Source: Bacteroidota bacterium (lineage in GTDB: Bacteria > Bacteroidota > Bacteroidia > Bacteroidales > VadinHA17). From it: 20,140 nucleotides of DNA. Within the stretch, counting starts at the first letter, position 1. Every line of letters begins with the position of its first letter. Made by a program: the position numbers and the translations under genes. The DNA lies in assembly GCA_012838685.1 (NCBI GenBank), contig DUOU01000199.1, positions 1 through 20,140 of the forward strand. The letters are read 5' to 3'. Under the pieces are notes generated by a model. The model searched no databases, was not told the origin of the DNA, and saw only the letters and a list, made by a program, of their open reading frames with translations. This document shows positions 1 through 6,467 of the stretch, one piece after another.

Positions 1-678
1 ATAGCCACTGCTGTCAAAGCCGCTGGCGCCACACTGTTGAGAGGTGGCGCTTTTAAGCCCCGCACTTCGCCTTATTCGTTTCAGGGATTGAGGGGAGGAG
101 GTATAGAACTACTTAAAAAGGCAAGAGAGGAGACAGGTCTGCCTATAGTTACCGAAATCATGAATGTTTCCCATCTAGATCTCTTCAGGGATGTGGATAT
201 GATCCAGGTGGGAGCGAGGAACATGCAAAATTTTGAACTATTGAAGGAACTTGGCCGTGCAGACAAACCGATTCTCCTGAAAAGAGGACTTGCCAATACC
301 GTTGAAGAGTGGCTGATGAGCGCGGAGTATATCATGTCAGAAGGGAACAAAAAGGTGGTTTTGTGCGAGAGAGGGGTCCGCACCTTTGAACCGTATACCA
401 GGAATACCCTCGATCTGTCGGCGGTACCTGTAGTAAAGGAGCGTTCACATCTTCCTATTATTGTTGATCCGTCGCACGCCAGTGGTTTTTCGCGTCTTGT
501 TCCCTCCCTGTCGCTTGCCTCAACAGCTGTTGGCAGCCACGGCCTTATGATCGAGGTACATAATGACCCTTCACATGCGTTGAGCGATGGCGCTCAATCA
601 TTACTCCCCGAGCAGTTCGCTGACCTAGTGCCGAAAGTCGATCAACTTTTGGCCATTATCGGCAAAAAAAGGGGATAA
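1..678 (+). CDS. aroF: 3-deoxy-7-phosphoheptulonate (DAHP) synthase, 5'-truncated by the window edge
   Basis: First enzyme of the shikimate pathway: condenses phosphoenolpyruvate and erythrose 4-phosphate to DAHP in the cytoplasm. The reading frame is open from base 1, so the gene begins upstream and 225 C-terminal residues are visible. Family motifs of the AroA-I-beta (Bacillus/KDO8P-synthase-like) type are present: VKAAGATLLRGGAFKPRTSP near the left edge, GARNMQNFELL, ILLKRGLANTVEEW, VLCERGVRTFEPYTRNTLDL, VDPSHASG and IEVHNDPSHALSDGAQSL. The Cys, His, Glu and Asp expected to bind the metal lie in these motifs. The protein stops about ten residues after the barrel (IIGKKRG), so it lacks the C-terminal chorismate mutase domain that I recall as usual in Bacteroidota homologues. 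The TTG at 37 is an internal Leu codon, not a start. It is followed at 45 nt by tyrA, consistent with an aromatic amino acid operon. Confidence 0.95.
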   Translation: MATAVKAAGATLLRGGAFKPRTSPYSFQGLRGGGIELLKKAREETGLPIVTEIMNVSHLDLFRDVDMIQVGARNMQNFELLKELGRADKPILLKRGLANTVEEWLMSAEYIMSEGNKKVVLCERGVRTFEPYTRNTLDLSAVPVVKERSHLPIIVDPSHASGFSRLVPSLSLASTAVGSHGLMIEVHNDPSHALSDGAQSLLPEQFADLVPKVDQLLAIIGKKRG

Positions 679-723
679 TGTATTGTTGTTTCGAACCACT
701 GTAAATTTTGATTCTCTCCATAT

Positions 724-1554
724 ATGAACATAGGAATAATTGGAATGGGCCTGATTGGCGGTTCATTGGGAAGGAGCATAGTAAAGAGAACCAGCCATAC
801 GGTATTTGGATTGGATATCGATGAAAAATCTATGCAAAAAGCCTTGTTGCTCAATGGGTGCCATCAGGTGTTGGAAGATAGTGATCTAAACCGGCTTGAT
901 ATGTTGATAATAGCGCTTAACCCCAGAACTGTGGAGGGGTACATAAAAAAGTATCAGGATAAGCTTAAGTCGGGTTGCATAATAATGGACTGTGGAGGAA
1001 TAAAAAGAGATGTTGTTGGCATGATGACGAAAATGTCGAAAAAGTATGGGCACCTTCGTTTTATTGGGGCACATCCGATGGCGGGACGTGAGTACAGTGG
1101 GATCGAACATTCGTTGGTGGATCTCTTCGATAAGGCTTCCATTTTGCTTTGTCCCGTAAATCCGGAGATTGAACAGTTGACAACAATAAAAAATTTTTTC
1201 CGGGAAATAGGCTTCAGCGAGGTTTTGATCACAACTCCGGAGAAACATGACAGAATTATTGCCTATACCTCACAGTTGGCCCATGTCGTCTCCAATGCCT
1301 ATATTAAAAGCCCTACAGCCTTGGATTACAAGGGTTTTTCGGCAGGAAGTTTCAGGGATCTTACCAGAGTGGCACGACTTAATCCCGTTATGTGGTCTGA
1401 GTTGATGATGGACAACAGAGACAATTTGATAAAGGAAATAGAACTATTGATAAATAATATTTCAAAATATAAAGCGGCTCTTGAGAAAAGCGATGAAGAG
1501 GGTTTACGTTTACTTTTGGAAGAGGGATCCGAACTGAAGATAGCCATAGATTAG
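724..1554 (+). CDS. tyrA: Prephenate dehydrogenase
   Basis: Oxidatively decarboxylates prephenate to 4-hydroxyphenylpyruvate, the tyrosine precursor, using NAD(P)+. The 276-residue protein starts with a Rossmann dinucleotide-binding motif, GMGLIGGS at residues 7-14, with Asp31 at the end of the second strand, suggesting a preference for NAD. The substrate region shows GAHPMAGRE (116-124 region, His118), TSQLAHVVS with the expected catalytic-site His187, and SFRDLTRVA with Arg215, matching the conserved FRDxTR block. The usual Pro in the SQLPH motif is Ala here. The length fits a single-domain TyrA; there is no chorismate mutase or ACT domain attached. The ATG at 724 places the Rossmann motif directly at the N-terminus, as usual. 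There is no Shine-Dalgarno sequence. It lies between DAHP synthase and the chorismate mutase/prephenate dehydratase gene. Confidence 0.95.
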   Translation: MNIGIIGMGLIGGSLGRSIVKRTSHTVFGLDIDEKSMQKALLLNGCHQVLEDSDLNRLDMLIIALNPRTVEGYIKKYQDKLKSGCIIMDCGGIKRDVVGMMTKMSKKYGHLRFIGAHPMAGREYSGIEHSLVDLFDKASILLCPVNPEIEQLTTIKNFFREIGFSEVLITTPEKHDRIIAYTSQLAHVVSNAYIKSPTALDYKGFSAGSFRDLTRVARLNPVMWSELMMDNRDNLIKEIELLINNISKYKAALEKSDEEGLRLLLEEGSELKIAID

Positions 1555-1607
1555 TTAAAAACTTAAATTTATATGCAGATTTATCCAATCAACACAATAT
1601 CGAAAGC

Positions 1608-2753
1608 ATGAACATAACCGAAAAATGCAGGTCGGAGGTAGACCAAATAGACGACCAGATCGCCTCACTTTACGAAAAGAGGATGGAGTTGGTGAGAATC
1701 ATTGGCAATGAAAAGGTAAAATCAGATAACTTTATTCTTGATCTCAACAGGGAAAAGAGCATAATAAATAGGGTTACAAGTGCTGTTTCGCCCGAGATAC
1801 AGCTTTTTACCAAGCAGGTGTTCAATACAATATTAGATACCAGCAAGGCATATCAGAACAGATATGCCAAAAATAAATCCACTATCAGTGAAAATATCAA
1901 GGAGGTATTGGCAAAAGGATCCGGGCAATTCCCGATCAAGGCTACCGTAGCTTGTCAGGGTGTGGCCGGATCATATTCCAGTCTAGCCGCCGAAAGATTG
2001 TTTGAACTGTCGGATATAATGTATTTCAGGAATTTCGAAAATGTCTTTCAGGCTGTTGAAAAAGGGCTTTGCGAATATGGAGTATTGCCAATTGAAAACA
2101 GTTCAGCAGGATCAGTAAACAATGTTTACGACCTGATGAAGCAATACAGGTTTTATATTGTCAAGAGCGTTAAACTCAGGGTTCAACACTGTTTGTTGAC
2201 CAAAAGCGGGACAAAATTTGGCCAGATCAGGGAGATATTTTCCCACGAACAGGCCATTAACCAGTGTGGCAACTTCCTGAAATCGCTTAAAGATATCAAA
2301 ATAACCGTTGTTGGCAACACCGCTGTCGCCTCCCAGATGGTCTCCATGAGCGATCGCGACGATGTCGCCGCCATGTCTTCCCGCCAATGCGCCGATATTT
2401 ATGGTCTACAGATACTTCAGCCTTCCATTCAGGACAGTGACAACAACTATACAAGGTTTATATGTATCAGTAAAGATCTCAAAATTTTTTCTGGAGCCGG
2501 CAAGATGAGTATCATGGTCACCTTGCCCCACTCTTCGGGCAGTCTGAACAAAACTTTGGCCAAGTTCAGCACTATCGGACTCAACCTTACAAAGATAGAA
2601 TCAAGACCTCTGCCCAGTACCGACTTTGAATTCATGTTTTATTTCGACTTTGAAGGAAATATCGATAATGTGGATGTTCTCAACCTGATAGCCGATCTTG
2701 ATAATGGTACCGAACATTTCACGTTCCTTGGAAGTTATAGTGAGATAATATAA
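1608..2753 (+). CDS. pheA: Bifunctional chorismate mutase / prephenate dehydratase (P-protein)
   Basis: Converts chorismate to prephenate and then to phenylpyruvate. It has three parts. Residues 1-90 are an AroQ-type chorismate mutase; aligned by eye with the E. coli domain, all the active-site residues I know are present (Arg8, Arg25, Lys36, Asp45, Arg48, Glu49, Ser79, Gln83). Residues about 110-290 are prephenate dehydratase, with VACQGVAGSYS, LPIENSSAGSV (160-170) and the catalytic TRF motif at 282-284. Residues about 300-381 form an ACT domain with GSL (311-313) in place of the common GAL, and ESRP at 331-334, so feedback inhibition by phenylalanine is likely. The domain order equals that of E. 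coli PheA. It starts 53 nt after tyrA and ends 29 nt before the convergent EF-G paralogue; no hairpin terminator is visible in that gap. Confidence 0.95.
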   Translation: MNITEKCRSEVDQIDDQIASLYEKRMELVRIIGNEKVKSDNFILDLNREKSIINRVTSAVSPEIQLFTKQVFNTILDTSKAYQNRYAKNKSTISENIKEVLAKGSGQFPIKATVACQGVAGSYSSLAAERLFELSDIMYFRNFENVFQAVEKGLCEYGVLPIENSSAGSVNNVYDLMKQYRFYIVKSVKLRVQHCLLTKSGTKFGQIREIFSHEQAINQCGNFLKSLKDIKITVVGNTAVASQMVSMSDRDDVAAMSSRQCADIYGLQILQPSIQDSDNNYTRFICISKDLKIFSGAGKMSIMVTLPHSSGSLNKTLAKFSTIGLNLTKIESRPLPSTDFEFMFYFDFEGNIDNVDVLNLIADLDNGTEHFTFLGSYSEII

Positions 2754-2782
2754 AAGGCAACAGATCCCGATAAATGAATCTT

Positions 2783-4942
2783 CTATTCTTCTTCCTCTTC
2801 CGCTTCGTAAGCCTTTATAACAGCTTCCTGGATATCGCCCGGAACAGGAGCATATTCGTTGAATTTCATCGAATACATGGCGCGACCACCGGTGAGTGAA
2901 CTCAAGGCTGTTGAGTATTTGTTCATCTCCGCCAAAGGTACCCTTGCCTTGATAACCTCAAATCTCTTCTCGCTGCTCATGCCGAGAACCATGCCCCTTC
3001 TTCCCTGAAGGTCGCTTATTACATCTCCCATTCGATCCGATGGAACCATGATCTCAACATCATACACAGGCTCAAGAATTTTTGGACCGGCGTTTTTGAA
3101 GGCCATGCTGAAAGCGTTACGTCCGGCCAACTTGAAAGAAATTTCATTGGAGTCTACCGGATGCATTTTGCCATCGTAAACATAGACCCTGATATCCCTG
3201 GCATAAGAGCCGGTAAGGGGACCGACCTCCATCTTCTCCATGATACCTTTTAATATTGCCGGCATGAATCTGCCATCGATAGAACCACCCACTATGCAGT
3301 TAACATAAATCAGTTTACCTCCCCATGGAAGAACTATCTCCTCTTTGTCGCGGATAGATAGTTTAAGTTCCTTTCCGCCAATTTTCTGGTTGGGATTTTC
3401 GTTGGATCCCTCTTCATACGGTTCAATAATCATGTGAACTTCTCCAAACTGCCCCGCGCCACCTGACTGTTTCTTATGGCGATAGTCAGCTTGCGCGGCT
3501 TTTGTTATTGTTTCGCGGTACGGGATCTTGGGAGCATAAAATACAGCGGGAATCTTGTAAACGTTGTCAAGATGCCATTTCAGTATGTTAAGATGGTACT
3601 CTCCCTGCCCATGCACAATAATTTGACGAAGCTCCTTGGAATACTCAACAATTATTGTATTGTCTTCAAGTTGGAACTTGTTCAGTGCCTCACCCAGTTT
3701 CTCGTCGTCGCCCTCTGACTCCGCTTTGATAGCTGTACGGAATTTGGGTTCCGGATATTTTATTCCTTCGATAGTCCAGTTATTGCCCGGGACATTCAAC
3801 GTGTGGCCGCTTTTTGTATTTTTAAGTTTTACAAAAGCACCGATATCCCCTGTGTGCAGCTCAGATACCTTTACGCGGTTCTTTCCGGCGCAGACGAAAA
3901 GTTGCGACAAACGTTCCTTTGAACCGTTGTTGCTGTTGACAACATCCAAGTTTTCTGTTATCTTTCCGCGATATACCCTGAAATAGTTCACCTCACCTAT
4001 GTGCTCCTCAATAGAAGTCTTAAAAACATAGACAGAGGCGGGACCGTTTGGATCGGCTTTGATAGTATCACCGTTGCTCGCCTTGGGTGCTGGCATATCA
4101 GTAATAGAAGGTCCCGCGGCTACTACAAAATCCAGAAGCGAATCGATACCAATATTTTGTTTGGCCGAAATACAGAACACCGGAAATATTCCTCTCGAGA
4201 GAATTCCTTTGCTGACCCCTTTCGCGATTTCTTCAGGAGTCAACGCATCGTTCGCGAAAAATGCCTCCATCAACTCCTCATCATTTTCGGCCGCCTTTTC
4301 CATCAGCTCATGATTAAGATTGGTAGCTTTATCGATAAACTCCGCGGGAATATCAACAAATTCCGCCTTTCCGCCCTCTTTTCCGTAACGGAGCATTTTC
4401 ATTCTCATCACATCAATAATTGAGTTGAAGCCTGTTCCTTCGTTTACAGGGAACTGGACAACAGTGATGTCGTTGCTTATACGTTCCTTCAGCATCTCCA
4501 GGGCTTTGTCGTAGTTTGCCTTTTCGTGATCAAGGAAGTTTACGGCCACCATCATCGGTTTGTGAACGTTTTCGGCATACCTCGACTGGATTTCGGTTCC
4601 TACCTCTACGCCATTTTGGGCATTGATAACCATTAATGCCATATCCGACGGATAAAGTGAAGAAACCACTCCCCCGCAGAAATCGTCCATTCCCGGAGAA
4701 TCTATAACATTGATCTTGTTGTTGTTATGTTCCGTATAAAGAACAGTGGAGAAAATAGAGTTACCATTGGTTTGCTCAATTAGCCTGTAATCCGATGCGG
4801 TGTTCTTTCCTTCTATGGAACCTTTTCTGTCGATAACACCACCGTTCAATAGCATGGTTTCGGCCAAAATGGTTTTACCCGATCCCGAATTACCCAACAA
4901 AACGATGTTCTTTATCTGGTTAGTCTGGTATGTTTTCATCAT
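2783..4942 (-). CDS. Elongation factor G-like protein (EF-G2 paralogue) with degenerate GTPase motifs
   Basis: A 719-residue translational GTPase relative with the full EF-G domain layout: G domain (about 1-290), then domains II-V including a domain III/IV block with the motif HKKQSGGAGQFGEV and a domain IV loop MHPVDS, and a domain V ending in LTGGRAMYSMKF. It ends in an acidic tail (EAEEEEE). The P-loop GNSGSGKT (17-24) and G5 SAK (259-261) are good. G3 is DSPGM (81-85), so the catalytic His of DTPGH is Met; G4 is NFLD (135-138) rather than NKxD; and the switch I RGITI element is missing. This pattern matches the Bacteroidota EF-G2 family. From memory, a Bacteroides thetaiotaomicron member supports translation without GTP hydrolysis and is induced on carbon starvation. 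The start could be either of two adjacent ATG codons. The gene is convergent with pheA and divergent from rpsL; no clear promoter was found upstream. Confidence 0.9.
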   Translation of the reverse strand: MMKTYQTNQIKNIVLLGNSGSGKTILAETMLLNGGVIDRKGSIEGKNTASDYRLIEQTNGNSIFSTVLYTEHNNNKINVIDSPGMDDFCGGVVSSLYPSDMALMVINAQNGVEVGTEIQSRYAENVHKPMMVAVNFLDHEKANYDKALEMLKERISNDITVVQFPVNEGTGFNSIIDVMRMKMLRYGKEGGKAEFVDIPAEFIDKATNLNHELMEKAAENDEELMEAFFANDALTPEEIAKGVSKGILSRGIFPVFCISAKQNIGIDSLLDFVVAAGPSITDMPAPKASNGDTIKADPNGPASVYVFKTSIEEHIGEVNYFRVYRGKITENLDVVNSNNGSKERLSQLFVCAGKNRVKVSELHTGDIGAFVKLKNTKSGHTLNVPGNNWTIEGIKYPEPKFRTAIKAESEGDDEKLGEALNKFQLEDNTIIVEYSKELRQIIVHGQGEYHLNILKWHLDNVYKIPAVFYAPKIPYRETITKAAQADYRHKKQSGGAGQFGEVHMIIEPYEEGSNENPNQKIGGKELKLSIRDKEEIVLPWGGKLIYVNCIVGGSIDGRFMPAILKGIMEKMEVGPLTGSYARDIRVYVYDGKMHPVDSNEISFKLAGRNAFSMAFKNAGPKILEPVYDVEIMVPSDRMGDVISDLQGRRGMVLGMSSEKRFEVIKARVPLAEMNKYSTALSSLTGGRAMYSMKFNEYAPVPGDIQEAVIKAYEAEEEEE

Positions 4943-5154
4943 AATATAATTTTGATTTTAATGGTATGATGGAACCGCACATTATTGAAAATTATATTCT
5001 TTACGTGTTTGTGTTCGAATTCAATCATATGGGCTTCATCTGTTCATATTTAAAATATTGTTTAATTTATCCATTCAAGTCTGACATACAAACCCTGAAG
5101 GGCCTTCGAGCCTTGCAGTTCCTTCTGTCTCTATTATCCTCCAACAAAACCTGT

Positions 5155-5193
5155 CGTTTGGTTAATTTAAAGCCGCCAAACGGATAGATTTTT
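5155..5193 (+). terminator. Terminator-like hairpin with T-tract
   Basis: CGTTTGG (5155-5161) and CCAAACG (5176-5182) form a perfect 7-bp stem around a 14-nt loop. It is followed after six bases by five Ts at 5189-5193. This resembles a rho-independent terminator read on the + strand, yet no confirmed + strand gene lies just upstream. It could end an unrecognised short transcript, insulate rpsL from transcription entering on the + strand, or be chance. Confidence 0.3.
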
Positions 5194-5249
5194 CCTGAAA
5201 GTGCCGACAAAAATAACAAATTTTTAAAAACTCTTTAGCAATTATGGTG

Positions 5250-5277
5250 TTTGTTTAGAAAAAATTTATTTTCTTTG
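5250..5277 (+). promoter_or_regulatory. Candidate Bacteroidota-type promoter for the rpsL operon
   Basis: TTTG at 5250-5253 could be the -33 element and TTTCTTTG at 5270-5277 the -7 element (consensus TAnnTTTG; the second base differs). The element is followed by C, giving the TTTGC seen at many promoters of this phylum. The 16-nt spacer is somewhat short compared with the roughly 19-21 expected. If real, transcription would start near 5284, leaving a leader of about 290 nt before rpsL. It is the best match I found in the intergenic region. Confidence 0.35.
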
Positions 5278-5360
5278 CGACCTGTTTTTTGAAAATCAGG
5301 AGTACCGGTCCTCCCTTCATAAAGTAAGTTTAAAAAAGGAGTTCACTTGGGGAGAGTCGG

Positions 5361-5393
5361 GAAGTTACCTGTTCATAACTTACGACAAGTTAT
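5361..5393 (+). promoter_or_regulatory. Possible mutually exclusive hairpins in the rpsL leader
   Basis: AAGTTA (5362-5367), TAACTT (5376-5381) and AAGTTA (5387-5392) are arranged so that the central segment can pair with either neighbour. The left pairing gives 6 bp with an 8-nt loop. The right pairing extends to 7 bp (ATAACTT with AAGTTAT, 5375-5381 and 5387-5393) with loop ACGAC. This is the layout of a two-state RNA switch, but the stems are short and AT-rich, so function is only a possibility. Confidence 0.25.
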
Positions 5394-5577
5394 TGGGGAC
5401 ATAGCGGTATTGATTTGTCAAAACATGATGAAACGCCACTTTATTTGTGTCGTTGTGTTATTTGGATATTGTGGATCATGGAAAATTATAAATGGTTCCA
5501 GTGGGGTTTATGAACTTTATTTTCGTACCCTAACGGGCCATTTTGAGTAATATATTTTAAGCAAAACAATTGGAAAT

Positions 5578-5952
5578 ATGCCAACAATTCAGCAATTAGT
5601 AAGAAAAGGCAGGAAGCAACTTGAAGACAAAAGCAAGGCTCCTGCTTTGGATTCATGTCCTCAAAGGAGGGGGGTTTGTGTGCGCGTTTATACCACAACC
5701 CCAAAGAAACCTAACTCAGCTATGAGGAAGGTGGCCAGGGTGAGGCTTACCAACCAAAAAGAGGTTAACGCTTATATTCCCGGGGAAGGCCACAATTTGC
5801 AGGAACACTCCATAGTACTAATAAGAGGTGGAAGGGTAAAAGACCTCCCTGGAGTTCGTTACCACCTTGTACGCGGCGCACTCGATACATCCGGTGTTGA
5901 TGGCCGTACACAAAGAAGATCAAAATATGGCACAAAAAGGCCTAAAAAGTAA
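5578..5952 (+). CDS. rpsL: 30S ribosomal protein S12 (uS12)
   Basis: Decoding-centre protein of the small subunit. It has 124 residues and aligns without gaps to E. coli S12. Conserved blocks include CPQRRGVCVRVYTTTPKKPN, GEGHNLQEHS and GGRVKDLPGVRYH. Lys43 and Lys88 (Lys42 and Lys87 in mature E. coli numbering), the usual streptomycin-resistance positions, are wild type. Asp89 is in the KDLPG context that RimO methylthiolates in other bacteria. This is the first gene of the long ribosomal protein run; its start lacks a Shine-Dalgarno site and is preceded by an A-rich stretch, typical of this phylum. Confidence 0.98.
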   Translation: MPTIQQLVRKGRKQLEDKSKAPALDSCPQRRGVCVRVYTTTPKKPNSAMRKVARVRLTNQKEVNAYIPGEGHNLQEHSIVLIRGGRVKDLPGVRYHLVRGALDTSGVDGRTQRRSKYGTKRPKK

Positions 5953-5956
5953 CATT

Positions 5957-5963
5957 AAAGGAG
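5957..5963 (+). promoter_or_regulatory. Shine-Dalgarno sequence of rpsG
   Basis: AAAGGAG ends 7 nt before the rpsG ATG, an ideal distance. It lies in the 18-nt gap after rpsL, so it is not forced by coding constraint. Most other genes in this run lack such a site. Confidence 0.6.
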
Positions 5964-5970
5964 TAAGACA

Positions 5971-6447
5971 ATGAGAAAAACAAGACCAAAGAAGAGGATT
6001 CTGTTACCGGACCCAAAGTTCAACGATCCGTATGTAACGAGGTTTGTCAACAATTTAATGTATAGCGGTAAGAAAAGTATTGCCTATAACATTTTCTATA
6101 ATTCTCTTGAGATAGTTGGAGATAAAATGAAAGATGAGGGCAAGACTCCTCTGGAGATTTTTAAACAGGCTCTTGACAATGTTACGCCGCAGGTTGAGGT
6201 TAAAGCTCGTAGGGTGGGAGGCGCCACATTCCAGGTTCCTATGGAGATCCGCCCCGATCGTAAGATCAGCATCAGCATGAAGAATATGATTCTTTTCGCC
6301 CGCAAGAGGAGTGGCCATTCAATGGCCGAAAAACTTGCCGCCGAAGTGATGGCGGCTTACAAACTTGAGGGCGGCGCGTACAAGAAAAAAGAAGATACGC
6401 ACAGAATGGCCGAGGCCAATAAAGCCTTCTCACATTTTCGCTTTTAA
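5971..6447 (+). CDS. rpsG: 30S ribosomal protein S7 (uS7)
   Basis: Assembly-initiating protein of the 30S head that contacts 16S rRNA and the E-site tRNA. The 158-residue length is normal. Typical segments are MRKTRPKKR, NDPYVTRFVNNLMYSGKK, ARRVGGATFQVPMEIRPDR and SMAEKLAAEVMAAY. In E. coli S7 autoregulates through the rpsL-rpsG intercistronic RNA; here that gap is only 18 nt, too small for the E. coli-type binding site, so control must differ or act elsewhere. It is one of the few genes in the window with a clear Shine-Dalgarno sequence. Confidence 0.98.
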   Translation: MRKTRPKKRILLPDPKFNDPYVTRFVNNLMYSGKKSIAYNIFYNSLEIVGDKMKDEGKTPLEIFKQALDNVTPQVEVKARRVGGATFQVPMEIRPDRKISISMKNMILFARKRSGHSMAEKLAAEVMAAYKLEGGAYKKKEDTHRMAEANKAFSHFRF

Positions 6448-6467
6448 TTTATAGAACGGCAGAACAG

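Larger units (their letters stand above)
4943..5577. other. 635-bp divergent intergenic region between the EF-G paralogue and rpsL
   Basis: No convincing protein gene lies here. The EF-G2-proximal part (4943-5075) is very AT-rich. A more GC-rich block at about 5080-5190 contains the perfect inverted repeat GAAGGGCCTTC (5097-5107) and a terminator-like hairpin (5155-5193). A candidate promoter lies at 5250-5277, followed by an imperfect inverted repeat at 5281-5300 and a leader of roughly 290 nt with competing hairpins at 5362-5393. Two short ORFs (4966-5187 and 5347-5550) have composition and sequence that look non-coding. No TTTG/TAnnTTTG promoter was convincing for the minus-strand gene. 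Confidence 0.7.

Noticed and set aside
2754..2782. Terminator between the convergent pheA and EF-G2 genes
   Set aside because: The 29-bp gap has no stem followed by a T-tract on either strand.
4966..5187. 73-codon ORF in the divergent spacer
   Set aside because: No recognisable domain, unusual composition, ends within a hairpin, and starts only 24 bp from the divergent EF-G2 start. Kept only as part of the intergenic description.
5347..5550. 67-codon ORF in the rpsL leader
   Set aside because: Starts at TTG, has no ribosome binding site and no family resemblance; the region is more likely an untranslated leader.
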